Source of the DNA: Saussurea involucrata
Lineage: Eukaryota > Streptophyta > Magnoliopsida > Asterales > Asteraceae
Assembly: GCA_033807775.1 (NCBI GenBank)
Contig: CM066314.1
Coordinates: forward strand, 39,732,001 to 39,796,000
Direction: 5' to 3'
DNA: 64,000 bases
The translations under genes were made by a program, and so were the position numbers. The notes under the pieces are model-generated. The model was not told where the DNA came from and searched no databases. It worked only from the letters and a program-made list of their open reading frames with translations. Below are positions 54,905 through 64,000 of the stretch, in pieces. Numbering within the stretch: the first letter of the stretch is position 1; the number at the start of each line of letters is the position of its first letter.

Positions 54905-55771
54905 GTACCCGAAAAACCAATTGACCTCACTTAACAAACACAAAATAACCAAACCCGAAACAAAGCACCCCTAACCATACCATTTAGTCCACGATAACTT
55001 GAGCTCGTTAAGAGCCATTGAAACGCTAAAAGTTGGACCTCGTAAAGATGGTCAATGTGTTAGAAATATTCAACGATTAATTTAACACCAATATCAATAT
55101 ATAGTAAGAAATATTCAATCATCATCAATTTCTATTTTATTTAAATATAAAATTTTGAATATTTGAATTAAAAACTACATTAATTGTCAAATCTGAATTT
55201 GTAAAAAAAACAAAAAAGTATGTCATCTTATTAGAGCGTCCACATCATTCTTGCAAATGACCTTACAGATGATATGACATGTTCATATAGATTGGAATGT
55301 ATGGTGGTACATTGATATATAAAATATAATTACAAAGCTGATGTAAAATTAGAATATAACTTTTCATTTGATCAAACGTAGGCAACTATTTATTATATAT
55401 ACAGGTATATGTGATTCATCTTTATTTGCTTGAATTGAGATTTGCAATTGATTAAGACCTAATTATCTCTTCTAATTTGGTGTTGTATTACATTTTGAGT
55501 TAATTTGGAAGAAAACATGGAGACCAAGTTGGTGGCGGAAAAGGCGGACCAGACGGTGTATGAAGGAGAAGGAGGAGTGTACTATGCATGGACATCATCC
55601 AAATCGCCATTGTTGTCGGAATCCAAGCTTGGTGCCAGCAAGCTTATTCTCCACCCTCTTGGATTTGCTTTTCCTCACTTTTTCGATTGCTCCAAAATTG
55701 CTTATGTTCTTCAGGGTAACTTCGTCGATCATTCACTTAATTAAATTCATTTGGTAATTCATTGTTAACTA

Positions 55772-56287
55772 AAACACTACAAGACAGACAGGCTTTTCGG
55801 ACGGAAAAATCTGTCAGAAATGGCCATCAGCGGCAGATTTCCGGCGGATAAGACTGTCGAAGAGGCCCGCGCCAGAAAATGATACTTCCGGCGGATTTGC
55901 AATTTCCGACGGAAAAATCCGTCGGTAAAGTTTTCCTCATTTTTCAAAACCCACACACTTAATCAAATTTTGTTAATTTAATAAATTAAGTTTCCCTCAG
56001 ATTTCCGACTAATATGGTTTTTTTAATTGCTATTTAGTTTAATCCATTAATTGTAAGTTTATTATTTAATTGCTAATTACATTAATTAAGTAATTTAATT
56101 GTAATTAAACAAATATTTGTGACACAAATCCGTCATAAACATTTTCGAGAATACATATTTCTTTCGTTAAAAAACTTCAGTGATGGATTTCCGACGGATT
56201 AACGCTTTTGTTGATTTTTCTTTATTCCATCGGAAATATGCCAGAATCAATCGTCCGTCGGAAAAGATCATTTGTTTAGTAGTGAAA
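55772..56287. mobile_element. Non-autonomous CACTA element in cupin intron 1 (510 bp)
   Basis: CACTACAAGACAGACAGGCT (55775) to ATCATTTGTTTAGTAGTG (56284) with AAA target duplications on both sides and CCGTCGGAAA subterminal repeats. Orthologous to 29249-31670 in the left arm, so it was present before the duplication. Confidence 0.9.
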
Positions 56288-56300
56288 TATCTGAACCCAT

Positions 56301-58110
56301 ATGATCTTCAGCCCCGTCCCTGGGGGAGGGCGGGCTGGGCACTCGCCCAGGGCCCAAAAAAATTAGGGGCCCGAAAAAAAAATTAGTTTATATATTAGTT
56401 AAAAAATATAAAAAATATCATACTATGGATCAGTTTTTTTGGAGGGGCCCAATTACAAAGTATGGAGGGGCCCAACTACAAAGTATGGATCAATATTTTG
56501 GGCTTCATTCAATCACATACGCATGCCCGGGAAGCTTTTGCCGCTTTCAACTTTTCAGGAATCATCCATTCACCACACTTACACGACTCCCGATTGCAAC
56601 AATGAAGAAGAAATCGGCTGAAACAGATTGAATAACTCAACAAAGACGTCGATTCGGTTTCCTCAACGTTCGATGAGGAGTCCGATGCGGCTAAACAGCA
56701 TCCACAACGGTCGTGGAAGTCATTTTTTTCTTCTATGGCCCGACTATATAAGGTTAGGGTTCGATTTCTTGCACTATGGTTTTTGAAATTCGAATTCCTT
56801 CCTTTGTTAGAGTTTGGATTTCCTGCTTTGTGTAATTGTGTTCTAAACTTCTAATAATATAATCGATTGGATTTGGGAATTTCAGAATTTGGGATTTGGG
56901 AGTGAATATCAGAATATGCAGAGACAAGAATTCATCAATTCAACAGGTAAATTCACTAAATTACTCTGTAAATTCAATTTGTTGTTTCTTGGTTTTGTAT
57001 GTTTCTGTTTCTCCTCACATCAATTTTAATAATCTATTGTTTTTTTCTCTAATTTTGTTATTTATGCGTTGATGAATTCCGATAATCTGTTGTATTGATA
57101 AGTGATGCTTTCAGTTTTTCTAAACCAAAAGTCCAGAACTTAGTTACATATGTTATAATAAATTATACCAATTTATGCTCCACGTTGTCAATTTATCATC
57201 TTCAAATAATAAGCTCACACTCACAGATCCTAATAGTTGTTTCTAGGAAGGCATTTATTTATTAGTTAGTTTACTTTAACATTAATAAAAAAGGAAAAAA
57301 GGTATTGGAATTGTCTTAATAAAAAAAGAAAGAAAAACATGTTGGATTTGTTTAAATGGCCTTGAAAGTCCACATAATGTAATAAAGAAGATGTTGGAAT
57401 TGTAATCTTGTTTTAATTTTGTATTTTTGTTGTAAATGATAACAGATTACATTATGTGGAGTTGAATTCTTTGAACTCGAACTGTCGGACACTCTTGACA
57501 ATTTCCAATTTAGGTGCTTTTGTTCTCTTTTAGTCTTTTACTTGAGTTTTACTTATTATTTAGTTCAAGTAATAAGTTCAATCATGTTGCCTAAAAAGTA
57601 TAAGTAGTTGTCTGGAAGTGAGAAAAGGAAAAAAAACAAGTTAGATGAGAAATTGAAACTGTCACAAAGAGGAGATATGGATAAGTTTGTTAAGGCCATA
57701 GGTTCTTCTAATGAAAACTTAGAGGAATTAGATGAACATGATGATGAGCACCCAAATATGAGTGAACATGATGTTGAGCACCTAAATATGAGTGAACATG
57801 AGATCCCCAATAATACTGAAAACTTATCCGAAGAAGTTGTTTTGTATGAATTAGATACTATTATTAATGATTTTGCATCTAAAACGGCCGAAGAAGTTGT
57901 TTTGTACGCATTAGAGGCTATTATTGATGATTTTGTATTAAAAAAATGTTCGAATAAGTTGTTTTGTATGAATTATTAGTATTTATTGTATGAAAGTTTG
58001 TTTTAATGATAAAATACGTCCACTAGAATTTTTTTAGGTACATATTGGGGGCCCAAAATTTACGAATCGCCCAGGGCCCAAAAAATGTCAGAAACGGGCC
58101 TGATGATCTT
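56301..58110 (+). mobile_element. hAT element in cupin intron 1, right arm only
   Basis: The element 56309-58102 begins CAGCCCCGTCCCTGGG and ends TCAGAAACGGGCCTG, with 8-bp duplications ATGATCTT (56301-56308, 58103-58110). GGGCCC-rich subterminal regions (CGCCCAGGGCCCAAAA) are on both sides. The left arm has a single ATGATCTT-type site. It carries a deleted transposase gene. Confidence 0.9.
57608..57979 (+). pseudogene. hAT transposase remnant: N-terminus joined to C-terminal tail
   Basis: KRKKNKLDEKLKLSQRGDMD is the start typical of TTF-type zinc-finger hAT proteins. After an acidic repeat (DEHPNMSEHDVEHLNMSEHE) it jumps to the extreme C-terminal motif LDTIINDFASK, which then recurs as LEAIIDDFVLK. 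The zinc finger, catalytic domain and dimerisation helix are missing. The same tail motif occurs in the hAT at 63.6 kb (LDTIIDDFASKNARR), so the two belong to one family. Confidence 0.75.
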
Positions 58111-59262
58111 CATGTATATATATAGGCAGTTGCACAGTTGGATTGGTGGCATCAGAAGAAACAGTGGTGGTGATCAAGAAAGGGGATGTAATTCCGTTAC
58201 CAAGGGGACAGATTTCATGGTGGTTCAACGGTGGCGACACCGATTTCACCTTATTATTTCTAGGTGAAACTGCCACAGCCCAAGTCGCCGGCGAAATGGG
58301 TTACTTTTTCTTGGCCGGAGCTCTAGGATTTCTACGTGGATTCCAATCCGATATGGTCGCCAAACTTTTCGATCTCAACAACAAAGAAGCCGAAGATCTT
58401 ATAACTAGCCAACCAGGTTCATTGATCATTAAACTCAGGAATGGAACCTAGTTTCCAAACCCAACTGAGAACTTCAAAGACAAAATATATGCCTCCATTG
58501 ATAGTACTGCGGAGGCTGATGTGGTTGTGAAGGGCGGTGGAATCATCAATTCCTTGACGGAAAAGGAGTTTCCGGTGCTTGTTGGAATGGGTTTGAGTGC
58601 AAGATTTGTGAGACTGGAAGGGAATGCCATGTTGGCACCAAGCTATGTGGCAGACGGGACGGGTCGGGCCATTTATGTTGCCAAGGGAAGTGGTCGGATC
58701 CGGGTCGTGGGTAACCAAGGAAAACCCAGTTTTGATGCTGACGTGGAAGAAGGTGAACTCATCGTTCTTCCTCAATTCTTGGCTGCTAGTGTGATTGCAG
58801 ATGACGCTGGAATCGAGCTTTTTTCTATCATAAATTCTTCCAAGTGAGTCTATTTTTCATTATCAAATTTATCCTTATTTTTAATGGTTCAAGTATAGAG
58901 TAAATTGCGTTTTTAGTCTCTATGACACAAAACATTATCGTAATTTCAAAAGCACAACGATGAAAATAACAAATTTAAAAAACTGCGGGGACGAAAAATA
59001 TAATTTACTCTCTCTATATTATTATGGTTTGTCCGTTACCGTTTTGTTTTTATTGCAAATTTGCTACGCTTGTAAGAATGGCACTCGGTTTCATTTTTGA
59101 CAGGCCTACTTTCGAGCAACTGGCTGGAAATATGTCAATTTGGAAGGCGTTATCATCCGTGGTTTTACAATCCGTTTTAAATATCAGTCCAGAGTTCGAA
59201 CAACTTTTCAAGTCGAAGAATACCGAAAGTTTGATGATTATTCCTCCAAGAAACTAAGATAT

Positions 59263-59264
<2 letters not shown>

Positions 59265-59303
<39 letters not shown>

Positions 59304-59329
59304 GTGTGTGTGTGTGTGAGAGAGAGAGA

Positions 59330-59384
<55 letters not shown>
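59265..59384. repeat. Compound microsatellite (TA)n(GT)n(GA)n, expanded
   Basis: About 120 bp of dinucleotide repeats just after the stop codon of the right cupin copy. The left copy has about 57 bp. Confidence 0.95.
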
Positions 59385-59387
<3 letters not shown>

Positions 59388-59967
59388 GTATATATATGTC
59401 TATACATGGGAAGGATTACTCTGATGTATCGTTCCATTGTACAAAATAAATCAATATTATTGTTGTTTTATGTTCTATAACATTTATAAGGTTAAAACAT
59501 CTAATTATAATTTAATTGATTGAATCTAAACGAACTTTGATAGATTAATTGGAGAAAGCGGTTTTAACATTTTTCGAACCAAAATCTAATCTAGCATATA
59601 GGTACATATGTAAGTGTTAACCAACTAATCGTTTTTCAATTGAGATGTAACTGTAATGGATTAAAGAGTTGGTGATAATAAACAAATTAACTAACAAAAT
59701 ATTAAGCGATTATACGTTGATTGATGATTTGCATAAAAAAAATTAATTGAAATTATGAAATTGAGTTAATAGACCGAATTGTTATCGGTCCGTTTAATCA
59801 AACTATCTTGGCAGATCTAGTAAACAAATTAGGCAAGTTAATTAATCTAAAAGTCCATTTAATTGGTTGGTTTTCGATTCAAATTTAAGTAAACTTAACA
59901 TTGCTATCAAACGCATTAAAAAGACCTATGAAAACCCCAATATTCTTACACAATTTATATCCATAAA

Positions 59968-60010
59968 CTAGCTGTCTACCCGCGCGATACAGCGCGAGTG
60001 AACCGCAATT
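59968..60010 (-). mobile_element. Helitron 3' terminus (minus strand)
   Basis: On the minus strand CTCGCGCTGTATCGCGCGGG forms a GCGC...GCGC hairpin, followed by TAGACAG and CTAG (59968-59971), then T. The body extends to the right; the 5' end is not found. It starts about 50 bp beyond the right-arm edge. Confidence 0.7.
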
Positions 60011-61113
60011 CTGAAATCAGTAATTCAACCATCAATCATGTTTCTTGTTTCATTCTATTTTTCGCCCCTCTTAATTTTAATTTTATAAGACTATATGGTT
60101 TAATGGAGAATCAACTAATAAAATAATATATGTTTATTGGCAGATGCGTGTAGATTTTCCAAACTCATATATTCAGTAAGCATGTCCTTCCCTCTCAAGA
60201 TATTCATAAGTTTGTGTGATTTTTTTGAAGTATATAATATTTATATACGGCAAATGCAACAAATAAACACACACACCCACCCTCCTTACCTTTGATGAGG
60301 TTTGAACCATGAGGAAGGGCCCTGGAAAAACGAAACAAGAAATGCATATGCGACAATATTACGAGGAGCTAAAGGTCAAACAAATGAAACACTCAGACAC
60401 ACCTGTCAAACCATCAAACTTTTCTCATTACATATTTTCTTTTTCCAATCTAAGATGAAGACACTTTCATTTTTCTTTTGCCAGCAAAGGAGCTAAGAGA
60501 GGTACCTTATTACGTAGAGCTGAATCGAGTTGGAGCAAAATGGAGCAGCGTAGAGCAACCGAGTATCTCCTGTTGGGAACTTAGGAGCTTACAACACATA
60601 AATTCGAGTATCTCCTGTAAAGTTAGAGAACAAAAGAAACAGAGGTGATGAACTATACATAATCAAATGATACTCAAACTTAACTTGTTACCTCGAGCTG
60701 AAGTTGAAGGATTTGAGAGCTTGGGAGCTTATAAGAGAGATGTTGGGTTTAGAGAATAGAGCAGAAAACAAACCTCCTACAATGAATTATATGCTACGAA
60801 TGGTTTGAATCCACTTAATATAGTTGTCCTGGTAAACTTGATACTTCAAACTGGGATGAAAAAAAGTCTTCATAAAAAGTAATCTATGTAAGTTACCTCT
60901 TCAAAAAAGTCCATTCCAAACAAGCAGCTTCTTCAAAAAAGGGAGTATGGTCTTCAAAAGGAGCCTTTGAATATTCCTAGAACATTAGAAATTTGGATAT
61001 CCTCCCCTTTGCAGGTTAAAGCTTGGAGAAGTAGAAGACATTTTTCAACAAAAGAAAGAAACATTTAAACCTTCTAATTTGGTGGTGGGATGAGTTAAAA
61101 GTATTCTATAGTT
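60011..61113. other. Intergenic stretch without recognised gene
   Basis: AT-rich with short repeats (GAGTATCTCCTGT at 60561 and 60607). It may be the interior of the minus-strand Helitron. Confidence 0.35.
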
Positions 61114-61317
61114 AAAAGGTATGCCAAGGTAACAAGGGTTGTGGCGTGGTGGTAAGGGCCTGGGGAGTTCATAGCGCTTGCCCGGGTTCGAGTCCCACAC
61201 GCAGCACTTGTGGCCACTGGGGATTATCTCAGGACTGCATTACTTCGCGGTCGGTGTGTTTGCCAGGGATGTACTGGGCCGAAGGCCCAGGAACCCTATC
61301 CAAAAAAAAGGTATGCC
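61114..61317 (+). mobile_element. tRNA-derived SINE with 12-bp target duplication
   Basis: Box A TGGCGTGGTGG (61142-61152) and box B GGGTTCGAGTCC (61184-61195) are consensus. The insert ends in an A8 tract and is flanked by AAAAGGTATGCC at 61114-61125 and 61306-61317. About 180 bp. Different family from the SINE at 12.6 kb. Confidence 0.9.
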
Positions 61318-61623
61318 TTAAGAACTTGTACAATATGCATATAACTTGTACTTAAGAGATTTTTGAAATTCTTGCATAAAATGGTGGTACATCATGCTTT
61401 AGAAGTTGTCTTTAAGACATTTGGTCTAAACCAATATTAAGGTAGTATAGATATAGATAAGAGGACCAATTTATTGACTTGACTTCAAGCATATGGCCAA
61501 AGTAGTAGACTATGTAGATTGAAACTATATAAGGCATGTTGAGATAACATATGGACATATGGTTGGAGAGCCAATAGATAGGTTTTAGAGCATCACGATA
61601 GATATAGTCTCTCCAACATTCCT

Positions 61624-62686
61624 TATGGGTGCGTTTGGTACGGTGTACAGGGTGGGACAGAACACACTTGTCCCATGTTTGAAGTGACCATATATGGAAC
61701 CAAGTGGAACTAAGTTAGACAACCATGGGACACACGTGTCCCGTCCCTCCCCCAGGAACTAAGTGGAACACACTCTCATAAGACCAATCTACCCTCACCC
61801 TTCTCTTCACCCACGGCCCTCCTGAAATCCAAAATCAAAATCTGCAATCTAAAGCTCTCCTGGAACGAAGATTTCAGCCGAAATCTCTCCTGCAATCGAA
61901 ATCTTTCCTGGAATCGAAATCTTCTGAACGAAGATCAAGCCTCTCATCGAAGTCACCCATAAATCGTCTTCTGCTTCTTTCACGAAATCAAACATCTTGA
62001 TAGGGGTGAATCTCTCCTCAAATCATTTTCTGCTTCTTTCACGAAATCGAAATTTCTCTGAACCCTAGTTCTTCGATGCTGCTTCTTTCACGCCACTTCT
62101 TCAACCATCCTTCCTCAATCAGGTAATCGACTCATTTGATTTTGTATCTGATTTTGTCTCAATTTTGTATCTGATTTTGGGTCCGATATTTGATTTTGGG
62201 TCTCATCTTTGATTTTTGGTATGATATTTTATTTTGTATCTGATTTTGGGTCTCAATTTTGTATCTGATTTTGGGTCTGATCTTGTTATGGTTATTGATT
62301 TTGTTATGATTTTGTATCTGATATTTGAGTCTCAAGTATAGTTGCAAACTTTGTATAGCATTTTGATACATGATTGATAGTATTTTCATACATGTTTTTG
62401 TAAAGTTGTTGATACATGTTTGATTCATGTTTTGGTATAGCATTTAGATTGATTATTTGGTGTAAAAACACTAAACATCTTACTAGGGGTAAATTGGTCA
62501 TTTAACCGGTCATGTTTTGTTCTGTCCAGTTTTGTCCATGTCTTACCAAACGCTGGACAACTGTCATGTCCTGTCCAGTTCTGTCATGAACTGTCTTGTC
62601 CTGTCTTGTCTTGTCTTGTTCTGTCCTATCCTGTCCTGTCCAGTTCTGTCATGTCATGTCATGTCTGCGTACCAAACGCACCCTAT
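61624..62686. mobile_element. TIR element (1057 bp) with GGGTGCGTTTGGTAC ends
   Basis: GGGTGCGTTTGGTACG (61627) and CGTACCAAACGCACCC (to 62683) are perfect 15-16 bp inverted repeats. TAT lies on both sides. The right subterminal part is a TGTCCTGTCTTGTC array (62516-62665). 62150-62300 has GTATCTGATTTTGGGTCT repeats. A truncated relative is at 13310-13471. There is no transposase. Confidence 0.85.
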
Positions 62687-63468
62687 ATGTTTCAATATGT
62701 TTTTTTGTACTTAGTTATGTAACCTATTCTATTCTTTTACTATTTTTTATTCTTATTATTCTTTTCCGAAAACTCTTTGTAATTTACCTTTTTGTCTAAC
62801 TCTCAAGATCGTCAATACTTTTCAATTTCTCCTGATTTTATTTGACAAACTTTACGAGACACTTAGTACCCCCAGCAAAATCTTTTTCAAACTTTTTCGC
62901 AAGCCATAGGATTTTTGGAAAACGAACACCCTATACTTTTGGGTATGTAAATACTAAATAGTTTGCCTCCAGGTTCTGCATCAAAAACTTGTACATGCAC
63001 AGTGAAGGCATACGCGACCTAGGACATGCGATAGATTGCTTTGCACAATGTAGCTTCACATATATACCTTATGGTACAAAAATTGCGATAGGGACAAGCG
63101 AGGCTAATATCATAGTGACCATATCGTGAAGGCTTCAGGGCTCGACACACCCATGTTGCATAGGAATATTTAACGGTTTAAAGAACGGTTCATGGTCCTT
63201 TGTTCAATTACTCTCTCCATATTATTACTACTAAATACTTCCAAGCCTTAATACAAACCTGAAGCTTAAATCTACATATTTTTCTATAGTTTTTATGTTT
63301 GCAAGTTTGTATTGTAATCATCATAATTGATGGTGGGCTTCTCTCGATGGCCTCATCCATGATTTGGGTTTCCATGTAAATTCAGTGTTGTGCTCTATCT
63401 CTTTACTTTATTACGCATCAAGTTTATCACATTATTGTTTGCTACGTAGCTATAACTATAATTCAATT

Positions 63469-64000
63469 CAGGGTCGTTCTTGACATTTTATGAGACCTGG
63501 GTGATTTATAAAAAATGGGTCATTCATATCTACAATTTTTTTATAAGTGCTTTTATTATAAAAAAAACCATTTGTTGATGATAAATATAAATAATTCATA
63601 CAAAACAACTTCAATAATAATTCGTACAAAACAACTTCAATGAAAATTCATACAAAACAACTTCTTCGAGCATTCTTGGACGCAAAATCATCAATAATAG
63701 TATCTAAATCAATGCTATCTAGTATATCTTTTTCAATACATAGTAGCGCCAATCCTTTTAGCCTTTCGTGTGACATTGATGACCTCAAGTATGTTTTCAA
63801 TAACTTCAACTTTGAAAAACTCGTCTCGGCAGATGCTATGGTCACAGAAACTGTCAACATAATTCGATATGCAACTGAAACATTAGGATAACAATATGCA
63901 ATTTTGACAAACTCAAGAATCTCAACCGCCGACATTGATTTACATGGTAAAGTCACTTGCAACACCTTTAATTCAGAAAAAAGTCATTTAAATCAACATC
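63469..64000 (-). mobile_element. hAT element, partial (runs off window)
   Basis: CAGGGTCGTTCTTGACATTT at 63469 is a hAT-type TIR similar to the ends at 56309-58102, followed by the 3' end of a minus-strand transposase. Confidence 0.75.
63648..63965 (-). pseudogene. hAT transposase C-terminal dimerisation region
   Basis: VEILEFVKIAYCYPNVSVAY, then LTVSVTIASAETSFSKLKLL and YLRSSMSHERLKGLALLCIE match the C-terminal hAT dimerisation domain (pattern P..VA.AER.FS.LK..K..LRS.M...RL..L). It ends in LDTIIDDFASKNARR. The N-terminal and catalytic parts would lie beyond the window, so the state of the gene is unknown; no stop is seen in this part. Called a fragment here. Confidence 0.85.

Larger units (their letters stand above)
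55517..59257 (+). pseudogene. Cupin-family (11S-globulin/glutelin-like) gene, right copy, one nonsense codon
   Basis: Exons 55517-55715, 58126-58843 and 59104-59257 give 357 codons including the stop, the usual length of the cytosolic two-cupin family. Donors GGTAAC and AAGTGAGT and acceptors TATATAG and TTTGACAG fit. Exon 1: METKLVAEKADQTVYEGEGG; exon 2: first cupin KKGDVIPLPRGQISWWFNGG, second cupin FVRLEGNAMLAPSYVADGTG and ..GELIVLPQF; exon 3: FEQLAGNMSIWKALSSVV. The frame is open except for TAG at 58449-58451, where the left copy has GAG (Glu), truncating within the middle of the protein. Family members bind no confirmed substrate that I can state. The single change could be recent or a sequencing difference. 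Confidence 0.9.
54144..59915. repeat. Right arm of the large inverted duplication
   Basis: It matches the reverse complement of 27285-42617, including cupin exons, intron, flanks and the CACTA-like end. It lacks the left-arm insertions and has its own hAT at 56309-58102. The edge at 54144-54147 is a GGGG shared by the copia LTR and the arm. Confidence 0.9.

Noticed and set aside
62159..62443. Asn/Gln-rich 94-aa minus-strand frame
   Set aside because: It is low-complexity translation of GATTTTG repeats within a non-autonomous TIR element.

Overview
The window is nuclear DNA of a flowering plant, most likely a eudicot. The evidence is nested LTR retrotransposons, CACTA, hAT, PIF/Harbinger, Mutator-like and Helitron termini, tRNA-derived SINEs, a plant-type intron pattern and plant cupin and 3-hydroxyisobutyrate-dehydrogenase-like proteins. 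Bacterial genes, CRISPR arrays and rRNA were not seen. The species cannot be fixed from the sequence alone. Host genes are sparse: one apparently intact gene (18987-19910, minus) and two broken copies of a cupin gene.

Layout. 1-6.0 kb is a decayed minus-strand Ty3/gypsy chromovirus (PBS, PPT, protease, RT, RNase H and chromodomain remnants). 6.2-8.8 kb holds an Athila/Tat-like LTR end, then a plus-strand 3' LTR with an antisense extra ORF beside it. 8.8-18.8 kb is AT-rich DNA with Helitron ends, MITEs, a SINE with a 17-bp target duplication and CACTA-type repeats. 19-20 kb is the HIBADH-like gene. 20.1-24.9 kb has a retroposed poly(A) insertion, a direct duplication of about 800 bp whose second copy starts exactly at a Helitron terminus, and exon-like fragments between the copies.

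27.3-42.6 kb and 54.1-59.9 kb are two arms of an inverted duplication, each carrying a three-exon two-domain cupin gene. The arms differ by later insertions. In the left arm an LTR insertion lies inside the cupin start codon, a hAT sits in the intronic CACTA element with a PIF-type MITE inside that hAT, a Mutator-like block carries gene fragments, and a second hAT has its empty site preserved in the right arm. The right arm has its own intronic hAT. Both gene copies are disabled by different lesions: start loss and frameshifts on the left, a premature stop on the right. Between the arms are a gypsy gag remnant with a duplicated segment, a small solo LTR with target duplication, and a Ty1/copia-type element with gag but no readable pol. 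The 5' LTR of that copia element holds a PIF/Harbinger derivative, and its 3' LTR is cut off at the junction with the right arm.

59.9-64 kb has a Helitron end, a SINE with 12-bp target duplication, a TIR element of about 1.06 kb and the end of a hAT element with a transposase C-terminus running out of the window. The window is best read as a record of layered transposon insertion and one inverted gene duplication, with relative dates given by nesting and empty sites. Boundaries of diverged elements are approximate.
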